Made by a program: the position numbers and the translations under genes. From a virus, in IMG/VR virus record IMGVR_UViG_3300033153_006263, positions 1 to 37,429 of that record: a stretch of DNA of 37,429 bases. One strand, given 5' to 3'. Below the pieces are notes generated by a model, which saw nothing but the letters and a program-made list of their open reading frames with translations, searched no databases and had not been told where the DNA came from. Positions 26,656-33,112 of this stretch are shown piece by piece. The first letter of the stretch is position 1. Each line of letters begins with the position of its first letter.

Positions 26656-26919
26656 ATGATAAAAAAACAAATTTCGTGTAATAAACTTTCGAATCGTCTA
26701 AGAAGTTCTCGTGCATCAAGTTTTAGTCAGGGGCTAGTTCCTGGAACAGTGATAGCTTCTATTCTGACAGGAGAAGATGATATTTCGGCAATTATTGTTA
26801 AGGTGGATCCATATAAAAAAGATGGGTCAAAGAAGAATTCGGATGAAATAGTCTCCGAATATACGAAAGAGATGACAAGGAGACTTAGAAAAATGAAGGC
26901 AAAAAATGAAGTGCCTTGA
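26656..26919 (+). CDS. Small basic protein, unknown
   Basis: The gene encodes 87 aa. The ribosome site is weak (AGGGGATATAAAAG, about 10 nt before ATG). The N-terminus is basic (MIKKQISCNKLSNRLRSSR). A central hydrophobic strand (PGTVIASILTGEDDISAIIVKVD) is followed by a charged helical end (EYTKEMTRRLRKMKAKNE). Its 3' end overlaps a tiny Cys-rich gene by 14 nt. It may be a nucleic-acid-binding accessory factor; no family is recognised. Confidence 0.6.
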   Translation: MIKKQISCNKLSNRLRSSRASSFSQGLVPGTVIASILTGEDDISAIIVKVDPYKKDGSKKNSDEIVSEYTKEMTRRLRKMKAKNEVP

Positions 26920-27046
26920 GTGTTTAGATACTGGCTATTGTTTTTCGGGTCAAACAGGTGATCCTTTTAGTCTTCAAAAGACTGCCTGTGAATGTCAGGC
27001 GGGTATAATCTTGGATGTGAGTGGAGAAGAAGCTATAACTGATTAA
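26906..27046 (+). CDS. Small Cys-rich, zinc-ribbon-like protein
   Basis: The gene encodes 46 aa, opening MKCLECLDTGYCFSG and later carrying TACECQAG. Cysteines at 3, 6, 12, 28 and 30 give CxxC...CxC, a minimal metal-binding ribbon. The start overlaps the end of the preceding gene by 14 nt, implying coupled translation. Promoter P2 begins a few bases after its stop. Function unknown. Confidence 0.6.
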   Translation: MKCLECLDTGYCFSGQTGDPFSLQKTACECQAGIILDVSGEEAITD

Positions 27047-27051
27047 GATAG

Positions 27052-27080
27052 TTTACATATTCTTGTTATATGTATAGTAA
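27052..27080 (+). promoter_or_regulatory. Rightward promoter P2
   Basis: TTTACA (27052-27057), a 17-bp spacer and TAGTAA (27075-27080). The whole block from GATAGTTTA through TATAGTA resembles P1 and P3, and with P3 it also shares the downstream tail TATACACGTCTT. It points into a region without long genes, so it may make a non-coding or leader RNA. Confidence 0.6.
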
Positions 27081-27123
27081 TACTACTTATCTATACACGT
27101 CTTGTTTAACGAAATCTCCCTAA

Positions 27124-27175
27124 TGTTAATTTCCAATTAACACTTTCACGATTAAATCATTAATTGATAATTAAT
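27124..27175. promoter_or_regulatory. Two TTAATT-N3-AATTAA dyads
   Basis: TGTTAATT-TCC-AATTAACA (27124-27142) and ATTAATT-GAT-AATTAAT (27159-27175) share the core TTAATTnnnAATTAA, with centres 34 bp apart. They lie just downstream of P2, a position suited to an operator pair. The binding protein is unknown. Confidence 0.5.
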
Positions 27176-27258
27176 AGACACTAAAAAAGTTCTGAAGTGT
27201 TCCACTGTATCTAAACTGTCCCGGCCCCACTGGACACAACCATTTTCCATTATTTAAT

Positions 27259-27331
27259 ATACTCTGACAGTCAAATTGAATTTGAGCTTAAAAACACCCA
27301 AAAAGCCCTAAAACATACTCTGACAGTCAAA
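27259..27331. repeat. Pair of 17-bp direct repeats with TGACAGTCA dyad
   Basis: ATACTCTGACAGTCAAA occurs at 27259-27275 and exactly again at 27315-27331. Each copy contains the perfect 9-bp dyad TGACAGTCA. A related dyad, TGTCAG-TT-CTGACA, lies at 34644-34657 in the other control region, so both may bind one regulator. Confidence 0.65.
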
Positions 27332-27386
27332 ATAGTTTTTTCTGGAAGGCCGTAACAGGTGATTTCTAAAATTTCACCCATGGCAT

Positions 27387-27430
27387 TTTTAACCCAGAGC
27401 TATAAAATTTCAACAAAAACTGGGTTAAAA
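27387..27430. repeat. 11-bp inverted repeat
   Basis: TTTTAACCCAG (27387-27397) pairs perfectly with CTGGGTTAAAA (27420-27430) across a 22-nt loop. There is no gene here. It may be a cruciform or an RNA stem in the P2 transcript. The T-run lies on the 5' side, so it could terminate leftward transcription. Confidence 0.5.
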
Positions 27431-27443
27431 TCGAGGTAAATCA

Positions 27444-27512
27444 TTGAGAGCATTAGACATTGTTTTTAAAGAAGAATATGCAAGACAAAAGGCATTATTA
27501 AGTAGACGGTGA
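27444..27512 (+). CDS. Possible 22-aa peptide with TTG start
   Basis: A TTG start (27444) after GAGGTAAATCA opens MRALDIVFKEEYARQKALLSRR and then stops. The amphipathic composition looks protein-like and the ribosome site is fair, but the length is too short to be sure. It is the only coding candidate in the 27047-28215 gap. Confidence 0.25.
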   Translation: MRALDIVFKEEYARQKALLSRR

Positions 27513-27626
27513 GTGTTTGGAATGCTGTTTTACAGGAAATAAAAACATCTAATTTTGAACGTAATTGGGGATGACATTGTAGATTTCGGGGAAATTTTAA
27601 ATACGACTATAAAGAAGTTAAGATAG

Positions 27627-27655
27627 TTTATCTATTCTCCTTATACTTATAGTAT
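27627..27655 (+). promoter_or_regulatory. Rightward promoter P3
   Basis: TTTATC (27627-27632), a 17-bp spacer and TAGTAT (27650-27655), within a block closely matching P2 from AAGATAGTTTA to TATACACGTCTT. It would transcribe the structured region at 27790-28200 and the YopX-like cluster. Confidence 0.62.
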
Positions 27656-27721
27656 TACTATATTATTACTATATTATACACGTCTTACTAGTATTACTCT
27701 TATACTATACTGGGTTTTTAA

Positions 27722-27738
27722 CCGCCCCCCTACCCCCC
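27722..27738 (-). other. G-rich tract on the minus strand
   Basis: CCGCCCCCCTACCCCCC on the plus strand gives two runs of six G on the minus strand in an otherwise AT-rich region. A similar tract with G on the plus strand lies at 35005-35031. Both sit in control regions and could form unusual DNA or RNA structures. Confidence 0.55.
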
Positions 27739-27789
27739 ACATTATTTTTAATTAAATCGTCAGAGAAAATTAAAACATTTTGTGTAGCA

Positions 27790-28200
27790 TTTAAGCTTAT
27801 GAGATAAAGTAGCGGGAACCGCGTATACTTTCCTTCAGTTCCTATGTGTATACCGCTCCTATCTCCACCAGTGGCACTTGATAGGATACGCCCCGAGGAA
27901 CCGCTTAGCTGATAGACTACGGGTTAGATCAATAGTCGTCTATGCGATGGGTTTTAATATCGGTCCCTTACGACCGAGCACTATGGCAGGAAATTATTAA
28001 CCGAGAATTCCCTAAAAAAACGTAGCCGAAGCTTAAGGTGATTCTATTGCCTCTATAAATAGATGTCAAGCCACATTGGGAAGCTATTGATTTAATACCT
28101 TCAATAATATACTATAGGTAACTGATGGGCTTGTAACCTATAGGTTGAACAACTCCAGATCCCTTCTGGACATGTACATTCAGGTTGCATGTGCCGACAA
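27790..28200 (+). ncRNA. Candidate structured RNA or long regulatory leader
   Basis: There is no credible reading frame here, yet the region is visibly richer in G+C than the AT-rich sequence around it and is full of local stems. Stems seen: GTATAC 27823-27828 with 27848-27853; TCCTATC 27857-27863 with GATAGGA 27880-27886, enclosing CCAC/GTGG; ATAGAC 27912-27917 with GTCTAT 27938-27943; TCGGTC 27960-27965 with GACCGA 27972-27977; TATAGGT 28113-28119 with ACCTATA 28136-28142; TCCAGA 28154-28159 with TCTGGA 28165-28170; ACATG 28170-28174 with CATGT 28188-28192. GGAACCGC occurs twice (27815, 27897), allowing alternative pairing. Promoter P3 lies about 135 nt upstream, and the YopX ribosome site follows at 28205. 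It could be a free RNA or a 5' leader. I match it to no known RNA family. Confidence 0.6.
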
Positions 28201-28215
28201 TAATAGGAGAAAATA

Positions 28216-28641
28216 ATCGATATTAAGTTTAGGGCAATAGCTACTGGTGCAACCGAGGGATCTAGTATGGGTCAATGGTTTTATGGATACTACATAGGCC
28301 AAACGATTAATTATACAAATCATTCAATATGTACGGATGACAATAAATATTTTTCTATCGACCCAAAAACAGTCGGTCAAAATACTCGTATAAAAGATAA
28401 AAGACAAAAAGAGATATATGAGGATGACATCGTATTATGGGAAAGTGATCCTGAGCTAGTTTTGGATGTGGATAGGTCTTTTTGGTATAAAGCTCAGGTG
28501 GTGTGGTCCAGTAACTGGAATGGATGGTCTTTAAAGAACTTAAATAATGATAATTTAGAAGATCTTCCCTTTAGTAATGATTTGATACCTGAGGTAGAGG
28601 TCATAGGGAATATATATGAGAAAAACGATAAAGAGGCTTGA
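28216..28641 (+). CDS. YopX-family protein, possible ATC start
   Basis: The family pattern is clear: QWFYGYYIG, IDPKTVGQNTRIKDKRQKEIYEDDIV and the C-terminal PEVEVIGNIYE. The first ATG in frame is 28267, but the reading frame continues upstream as xDIKFRAIATGATEGSS, which matches the usual YopX opening (M-x-IKFRA). The frame is closed by TAG at 28204, and AGGAGA (28205-28210) sits 5 nt before ATC 28216. A start at ATC gives 141 aa beginning MDIKFRA; the ATG start gives 124 aa. Non-ATG starts of this type (AUU/AUC/AUA) are rare and are sensitive to initiation-factor IF3. YopX is common in phage accessory regions; its function is unknown. The next gene overlaps its 3' end. Confidence 0.75.
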   Translation: MDIKFRAIATGATEGSSMGQWFYGYYIGQTINYTNHSICTDDNKYFSIDPKTVGQNTRIKDKRQKEIYEDDIVLWESDPELVLDVDRSFWYKAQVVWSSNWNGWSLKNLNNDNLEDLPFSNDLIPEVEVIGNIYEKNDKEA

Positions 28642-28741
28642 TTGCAAGAGATGTGACCATATGTGGTTTCCTAGAAAGCCGGAGGGACCAAAAGTTTGTC
28701 CTAAATGCAAAAGCCCCTATTGGGATAAAGAAAGAAAATAA
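28616..28741 (+). CDS. Small zinc-ribbon protein
   Basis: The gene encodes 41 aa and overlaps the YopX gene by 26 nt. The sequence pattern is CKRCDHMWFPRKPEGPK then VCPKCKSPYW: two CxxC knuckles (10/13 and 28/31) around a W-x-P-R turn, ending SPYW and a basic tail. This is a widespread tiny zinc-ribbon pattern of unknown role, often next to regulatory or toxin-antitoxin genes. Basic ends suggest nucleic-acid contact. Confidence 0.75.
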   Translation: MRKTIKRLDCKRCDHMWFPRKPEGPKVCPKCKSPYWDKERK

Positions 28742-28753
28742 TTTATCCAATTA

Positions 28754-29059
28754 ATGTATAATGGCATCATGGGTGTCGTTATTGAAGATAATTTATTTAA
28801 GAAAATAAGGGAGAATAGCGACAATTTTAGGCGTGAATATGAAGAGAAGGCGCCTAAAGCAAGTCAACAAACTATCTCAGATTGCATAACGATGATGGAG
28901 CGTGGCGCTTATTACATGGTTAACGAGATCATTGAGCCAGTTATCCAAAAGAGACAAGAAGCTTTTGAGAATAAAATAAAAAATATGGCTAAATTTTGTT
29001 GTGCCATTTTTGCCGTGATTCCTTTTTTTATTGAGTTTATTAAGATTGTAGCGAAATGA
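28754..29059 (+). CDS. Small tail-anchored membrane protein
   Basis: The gene encodes 101 aa (a start at 28769 would give 96). The N-terminal ~75 residues are charged and helical. One C-terminal membrane helix (FCCAIFAVIPFFIEFIKIV, about residues 80-98) is followed only by AK, giving a tail-anchored topology with the bulk in the cytoplasm. The 3' end overlaps the next start (ATGA). It could be an early membrane effector, such as an exclusion or takeover factor, but function is unproven. The ribosome site is weak. Confidence 0.6.
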   Translation: MYNGIMGVVIEDNLFKKIRENSDNFRREYEEKAPKASQQTISDCITMMERGAYYMVNEIIEPVIQKRQEAFENKIKNMAKFCCAIFAVIPFFIEFIKIVAK

Positions 29060-29232
29060 GTATTACTTGTAATCATTGTTCTGATTTTTTGAAAGATCAT
29101 TTCATTCATACTCATGCTGATAGGCGTTCACAGCACTTATGTTTAGCTGTGTGCATTAATTCAGATTGTTCGAGTTATGGGCTTTTTCAGATCCCTGAAG
29201 AGGCTATGGTTGAATATAACCCACCAGTTTAG
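29056..29232 (+). CDS. Small Cys/His-rich protein
   Basis: The gene encodes 58 aa, starting ATGA over the previous stop. CNHC at residues 5-8, then HFIHTHADRRSQH, then three Cys (CLAVCINSDC) make a probable metal site; the layout resembles small zinc-binding phage proteins of the Ogr/Delta type (CxxC...C...C). Its stop overlaps by 4 bp the end of the convergent leftward gene at 29229. It may act as a transcription factor (inference). Confidence 0.6.
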   Translation: MSITCNHCSDFLKDHFIHTHADRRSQHLCLAVCINSDCSSYGLFQIPEEAMVEYNPPV

Positions 29233-29528
29233 TCTTCCCTAATTTCTTTTTCTACTGATATTTTTAAATTTGATTCGTTGTGTTTGGAGTATCCATGTCC
29301 TACAGCTTCTGCAATGCATAGAAATAGGTCTGCTAAGCACAGTTTTCCGGCCTCGTCGTCTCTGACGTTTTTTATCTCATATTCACATTTTTCTTCATTC
29401 CAGTCATCACGAAGGTTAGTTTCTTGAAATAATACTTCTGCGATCTGTTCGGTTTCTTCTTCGAATTTAAGTGTATATCCATTTCGAAACCTTTTTATTA
29501 TAAAAGTGTCTTCATTTATTTCATCCAT
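29229..29528 (-). CDS. Unknown acidic early protein
   Basis: The gene encodes 99 aa; its stop overlaps the convergent Cys/His gene. Its start lies 8 nt inside the upstream gene's end, consistent with coupled translation. The protein is acidic, with a beta-rich first half (FIIKRFRNGYTLKFEEETEQ) and a helical second half (AGKLCLADLFLCIAEAVGHG). No family is recognised. It is the last gene of the leftward early block. Confidence 0.6.
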   Translation of the reverse strand: MDEINEDTFIIKRFRNGYTLKFEEETEQIAEVLFQETNLRDDWNEEKCEYEIKNVRDDEAGKLCLADLFLCIAEAVGHGYSKHNESNLKISVEKEIRED

Positions 29529-29844
29529 TATTCATAACCCTCCTTATAATGTCATTCATTGAGTCTTCATTTATTTCTACCTTATCAACAACTATTTTTT
29601 CATTTGATAACTCATCAAGGTCTAGTGCCAATTCATTTCCTTGTGATAGATCTATCTCCAATGATTTTCTTATTTTGTTCCTTAGTTTTGTACTAATCAT
29701 TTGTACTTCAAGGTTTATTTCTTCTATTTCCTCACATAATATTGATCCTTTCTTGCAGATCAATTGATATTGTCTTGCCATATCGAATATTGGCCTATTA
29801 GAGTCATTCTCGGTAACTTCCCATTGTTCAATCACTTTCATCAT
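29521..29844 (-). CDS. Unknown acidic helical early protein
   Basis: The gene encodes 107 aa, starting ATGATG with AAAAGGAGA upstream. Regions of charged helix (EEIEEINLEVQMISTKLRNKI) suggest a small coiled-coil or all-helical protein. It overlaps the genes on both sides and so belongs to the same message. Function unknown. Confidence 0.6.
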   Translation of the reverse strand: MMKVIEQWEVTENDSNRPIFDMARQYQLICKKGSILCEEIEEINLEVQMISTKLRNKIRKSLEIDLSQGNELALDLDELSNEKIVVDKVEINEDSMNDIIRRVMNNG

Positions 29845-29938
29845 CTTCTCCTTTTAAGTAGTCTTCTTCAAACGCCTCTTCTGGTGTCATTGTACGCCAT
29901 TGGTCGTATGTTTCTGGCAACCCATCATGCATTCTCAT
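29828..29938 (-). CDS. Tiny acidic protein (36 aa)
   Basis: The frame opens MRMHDGLPETYDQWRTM and ends in an Asp/Glu-rich tail. It overlaps the upstream gene's end by 14 nt and the downstream start by 17 nt, the tight packing seen throughout this block. The ribosome site is weak, so expression would rely on coupling. The region would otherwise be the only gap in this part of the operon. Confidence 0.45.
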   Translation of the reverse strand: MRMHDGLPETYDQWRTMTPEEAFEEDYLKGEDDESD

Positions 29939-30122
29939 ATGGAAGTCCATAGTCAGTATCAATAGCCCCTAGTCGTTGTAGTGTATGATTCTCCAGTATA
30001 TCTGATATGTAGTCATTTACATTCTGGCATTTTTCTTCAAACGCGAATGTCCTAAGAGTCTCAAGTAATTTTTTGTTAATCTGTAGCGGATATAGTTGTT
30101 TGTATTGTTTGGTTGTTATCAT
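29925..30122 (-). CDS. Small protein, possible ribbon-helix-helix type
   Basis: The gene encodes 65 aa. A beta-strand-like opening (YPLQINKKLLETLRTFAFE) followed by two short helices (NVNDYISDILENHTL) resembles a ribbon-helix-helix DNA-binding fold. If so it may regulate the early operon or act as a partner of a replication factor. It starts 14 nt downstream of the putative loader gene's stop, with AAAGGGAAAT as ribosome site. Confidence 0.6.
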   Translation of the reverse strand: MITTKQYKQLYPLQINKKLLETLRTFAFEEKCQNVNDYISDILENHTLQRLGAIDTDYGLPYENA

Positions 30123-30136
30123 TTTAATTTCCCTTT

Positions 30137-30907
30137 TTAAAATATTTTATGAGTTATTGTTTTTTTGATCTTTTCTTCTCCCGCTACTGCCTCTAGCTCT
30201 CTATCTACCTTATTCATAATAGATTCAAGGCTGTAGTCCATCTTGGATTCCTCGTAAGGCAAGAAGTCCATCCAGTTGTTAAACCAGGTAGATCCGTCTC
30301 TAAATGGCCTGTACTGCCCTTTTTGCCTATCCTTTTTGACGTATTCCAAATAATAGTAAAAGCTATTCCAGATTTTAATTATTTTCTGGTGATCATTCTT
30401 AATATCATTTTTCCAAAGCTTTTCGGCAGAAGGCTTGCCCGCTTTCTTTGGGTACCTCTTCCAAAGCTGTTCAAAAGCAGAATGTTCTTGCTCTTTAGGT
30501 CCTTCATCTTGGTTAATAAGGACAGGTTGAGTATAGGTTTGTTTGTGCTCATAGCTTTCCTCCTCGCATAATCTTTCAACTATGCTTGTTAGTTTAATAA
30601 AATTAATGAGTTCAATCATTTTTTTTAGCTGCTCGTTTTCTACCTCATATGGCAGCTGAAACGTTTGTTCAGCCACATCTGGCGTCATTCTCTCGTATCT
30701 AATCCCTCCCTCAAGTAGGTCAAGGTATCGTTGATTCTTACTTTGCTTCTCGTATACCGGGTAAGGCAACATGATCTTTTCATATAGCTGAACTGGTATA
30801 GATAGGCTAGGAGTTCTAACCTTCTTGCTTTTAGCTATCTTAATAAGAACCTCGTTATCCTCTTTGTCTATCTTAACGGATACTCTTCGTGATTTTCGTT
30901 TAGCCAT
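30137..30907 (-). CDS. Putative replication initiator/helicase loader
   Basis: The gene encodes 256 aa. The C-terminal module SAFEQLWKRYPKKAGKPSAE, then LWKN, and finally STWFNNWMDF (about residues 141-215) matches the C-terminal domain found in phage replication proteins and DnaT/DnaD-like loaders. The first 60 residues are basic (MAKRKSRRVSVKIDKEDNE), a possible DNA-binding arm. It would load host DnaB or the phage ATPase (24960) at the origin. It starts 3 nt after the nuclease gene's stop region in the leftward block. Confidence 0.7.
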   Translation of the reverse strand: MAKRKSRRVSVKIDKEDNEVLIKIAKSKKVRTPSLSIPVQLYEKIMLPYPVYEKQSKNQRYLDLLEGGIRYERMTPDVAEQTFQLPYEVENEQLKKMIELINFIKLTSIVERLCEEESYEHKQTYTQPVLINQDEGPKEQEHSAFEQLWKRYPKKAGKPSAEKLWKNDIKNDHQKIIKIWNSFYYYLEYVKKDRQKGQYRPFRDGSTWFNNWMDFLPYEESKMDYSLESIMNKVDRELEAVAGEEKIKKTITHKIF

Positions 30908-30910
30908 AAT

Positions 30911-31720
30911 TTAGTATTCAAATCTCAATGAATGAGCCCCGCTAAAAATCTTTTGTTTTTGTTCGCAAACATCCAAGTATTTACATCGTCCTCTCGCCGA
31001 GCCATACGCCTGTTGCAGGCAGTTATCGTTATAACTCCCAGGATTAACCCGATACTCCCCATCACCGACAATAATATCAATGGTATTTTCAAGCCATTCA
31101 AAGTCTTTTTCATTTGGAGTATAGTCAATTGTTTTGATGATTGGTTCCTCATATTTACCTTCCACAATGATATAATAAAAAGTGGGTACTTTCCCGGTTC
31201 CCTTTTTCCAGAGGTAGGGATAGGCTATCGCTTGTAGTCTATCCCACCTCTCAACGTTTTCCTTCATCCACCCTGACCATTGCAAGTTGTCAGTATATTT
31301 AATATCAAATATACCAATTTCTGGGTGAATAAAGTCGGCCTCCCCTGTCAAAGCCCAATCATCCGTTTTGTAGATTTGCCTCACATAAGCATCGCTTTCT
31401 AGGATAATGTCGCCAATCGTCTTGTTGTCATAGGGCTTATGAAACATAACTTCACCCGCCAGTCTCTTTAATTTATCCTTAGTTTTCACACCAACCCCTT
31501 TAATGGCGTGCTCATCTCCCTTGAACCCTAGTAAGTACCCTTCAAACAAAAGCCCCTTAGCCATTGTTCGTGATGTCTCAATTTCGTTGTCTAACGAGAG
31601 TTTAAACATTTTAGGGCACGTTCTATATAGCTTAAGGCTAGACTGCCTTACAACGGGAATGCCCTTAGACCTGCAATCCCCTGCAATGGAATCTATCTCG
31701 ATATCTGTCTTAGAATACAT
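30911..31720 (-). CDS. RecB/Cas4-like PD-(D/E)xK nuclease
   Basis: The gene encodes 269 aa. The motifs are SSLKLYRTCPKMF (C35), GEADFIH (D129), FDIK (D139, K141) and RLQAIAY (Q163), followed by three Cys near the end (C234, C246, C252; GRCKYLDVC). One early and three late cysteines are the pattern of Cas4/AddB-type nucleases with an iron-sulfur cluster. It likely resects DNA ends to feed the annealing protein just upstream, whose end it overlaps by 11 nt. No CRISPR genes are nearby, so a defence-adaptation role is not indicated. Confidence 0.82.
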   Translation of the reverse strand: MYSKTDIEIDSIAGDCRSKGIPVVRQSSLKLYRTCPKMFKLSLDNEIETSRTMAKGLLFEGYLLGFKGDEHAIKGVGVKTKDKLKRLAGEVMFHKPYDNKTIGDIILESDAYVRQIYKTDDWALTGEADFIHPEIGIFDIKYTDNLQWSGWMKENVERWDRLQAIAYPYLWKKGTGKVPTFYYIIVEGKYEEPIIKTIDYTPNEKDFEWLENTIDIIVGDGEYRVNPGSYNDNCLQQAYGSARGRCKYLDVCEQKQKIFSGAHSLRFEY

Positions 31721-32075
31721 TTGTTTCCTTCTTTTGGTTGCTAACAGCGTTTTCTAGTTCGTTGGCGCTACAGAAGTCCTTGCCTCCTAAAAAACCAGAG
31801 CTAGCTAAGGCCCTACCAATGGCTGACGTTTCACAATTCTCTATGTAGGATGTCTTGTTAATGAAGCTGGAGTTTTCTTTTTCGTAGGCGTGTCCAGAAT
31901 AAATATTATTCATTCCATCCTTATTCTGAATCGTTATGGTTGCTTTCATTATGCAGACCCCATTTTCGTTACTTAATAGTTCAGTTTCTATTGAGTGAGG
32001 CAGATTAGACTCTTTAAGCATTTGTAGTCGTTCAACAACTGTGTAGTACTCTTTCCCTTTAAAGTTCATTGGCAT
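31710..32075 (-). CDS. ERF/Rad52-like single-strand annealing protein
   Basis: The gene encodes 121 aa. FKGKEYYTVVERLQMLKE at the start and NCETSAIGRALASSGF at about residues 80-95 are typical of the ERF-like/SSAP group. It would coat and anneal single strands with the exonuclease downstream, giving a two-gene recombination pair. It is shorter than most ERF proteins (~200 aa), so it is a minimal version. It overlaps the XRE gene at its start. Confidence 0.75.
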   Translation of the reverse strand: MPMNFKGKEYYTVVERLQMLKESNLPHSIETELLSNENGVCIMKATITIQNKDGMNNIYSGHAYEKENSSFINKTSYIENCETSAIGRALASSGFLGGKDFCSANELENAVSNQKKETNVF

Positions 32076-32524
32076 GATTTTTTTACCCCTATTTTAAATA
32101 TTGATCTTATAGAATCAAAAAATGTAGGCTTGTCTAGCAAAATGTCTAGGCACTCAGCCTGTTTTCCCAAGTTAGTCACTATTTCAGATAGAACCTTAAA
32201 TATCTTTTTATCTGAATTCTCTAGTTCACGTATTCTTATACTTAGATTTTTAGGATGCCGTCTTCTACACATATCACCTATTTCGTGCTTTCTTTTATAT
32301 AAAAACTCTTTTTCATCTTTTTCATTTATTAAAATATCTTTGGATCTACAATTTAGTGCGTCCCTTATCCTAAGTGCAACATAAGGAGTTGCCATGTTTG
32401 ACTTCTCAATCCTGCACATTGCTGATTGGCTAATCCCAACTTCTGCAGCTAGGTCAATTTGTTTTTTATTACATTTTGCCCTTATCTTCTTTATTTTTTT
32501 TCCGTCTATATATATTTTTTCCAT
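32066..32524 (-). CDS. XRE-family transcriptional regulator
   Basis: The protein has 152 aa from ATG 32524, chosen because AAGGAA lies 8 nt upstream. A longer frame from 32635 would overlap the whole end of the upstream gene. The helix-turn-helix of the Cro/CI type is at residues 8-60 (KKIKKIRAKCNKKQIDLAAE, VGISQSAMCRIEKS). The C-terminus is helical and may dimerise. It is the obvious candidate to bind the dyads near 26053, 27259 or 34644 and set early expression. With no integrase seen, it need not mean lysogeny. Confidence 0.85.
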   Translation of the reverse strand: MEKIYIDGKKIKKIRAKCNKKQIDLAAEVGISQSAMCRIEKSNMATPYVALRIRDALNCRSKDILINEKDEKEFLYKRKHEIGDMCRRRHPKNLSIRIRELENSDKKIFKVLSEIVTNLGKQAECLDILLDKPTFFDSIRSIFKIGVKKSCQ

Positions 32525-32555
32525 TTTTTTTTCCTTGTTATTGTTTGGTTTCTGA

Positions 32556-32810
32556 TTAGAATCCAGCGCTAGATTGTTCTCCTCTAGGTTTGTCCTCAAA
32601 GGCTCTCCATTTGGCATCTGAGTCATTGAATTCAATCGAGAACGACATTAGCCCACAAACCTTTTCTATTTGCTCATCGCTCATGTCCTTAAAGAACACG
32701 GTCATATCCCCTAAGCTGACCCATTTCCCTTTGTCTCCACCTAATGGATTTCCGTCTTTGTCGGTGTATAGTTTCTTCCTTTTAATTGAATATCTTTTAA
32801 TTGTTGCCAT
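32556..32810 (-). CDS. Small unknown early protein
   Basis: The protein has 84 aa from ATG 32810, which has GGAGAAACAAC upstream; a longer frame from 32855 lacks this and overlaps the previous gene. The N-terminal half is basic and beta-rich (MATIKRYSIKRKKLYTDKDG, then KGKWVSLGDMTVFFKD). The C-terminal half is helical and mixed-charge. No family is recognised. It lies between the XRE gene and a basic helix-rich gene. Confidence 0.65.
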   Translation of the reverse strand: MATIKRYSIKRKKLYTDKDGNPLGGDKGKWVSLGDMTVFFKDMSDEQIEKVCGLMSFSIEFNDSDAKWRAFEDKPRGEQSSAGF

Positions 32811-32821
32811 GTTGTTTCTCC

Positions 32822-33112
32822 TTAAACTTTTATAATATTTCCGGCTAGATCGCATAGTAACGGCACGTCAAACCGTATAACTCTATCGTGTCGTGCTAAA
32901 TACTGTCGTATTGATGACGGGCTAACCCCTTTCTTTTTCAGATGTTTTGATTCGATATGTCGACAAGCCTCTGATAGCTCACCGTATCGTTTTACTGCAT
33001 TAAAAATCACATCTATACGACGTTTTGAATCATATAGATTTCGTCTCTTACGTTTCCTATCGTCACTATCGCCAGGGTTTTCTTCCCCCTGTAAATTATC
33101 TTCTTGATCCAT
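32822..33112 (-). CDS. Small basic DNA-binding-like protein
   Basis: The gene encodes 96 aa. An acidic, disordered start (DQEDNLQGEENPGDSDD) leads into a basic helical domain (RKRKRRNLYDSKRRIDVIF) and a helix-turn-helix-like end (KGVSPSSIRQYLARHDRVI). AAGGA lies about 9 nt before ATG. It may be a DNA-binding regulator of the early block. No family is recognised. Confidence 0.6.
   Translation of the reverse strand: MDQEDNLQGEENPGDSDDRKRKRRNLYDSKRRIDVIFNAVKRYGELSEACRHIESKHLKKKGVSPSSIRQYLARHDRVIRFDVPLLCDLAGNIIKV

Noticed and set aside
27259-27331. CRISPR-like pair of repeats
   Set aside because: Only two copies of 17 bp with one 39-bp gap; the dyad core fits an operator.
27811-27825. T-box-like string (GCGGGAACCGCG resembling GGGTGGNACCGCG)
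   Set aside because: Only about 10 of 14 positions agree, no specifier hairpin or terminator/antiterminator pair is seen, and no aminoacyl-tRNA gene follows.
27911-27944. Group I intron P7-like pair GACTA/TAGTC
   Set aside because: Only 13 nt lie between the two strands, too few for P3/P8, and no split gene flanks the region.
30911-31720. Cas4-like nuclease as evidence for CRISPR
   Set aside because: No repeat-spacer array or other cas gene is seen; phage RecB-type exonuclease is the better reading.
32066-32524. Lysogeny repressor with temperate lifestyle
   Set aside because: No integrase, excisionase or partition gene is recognisable; XRE regulators are also common in lytic phages.
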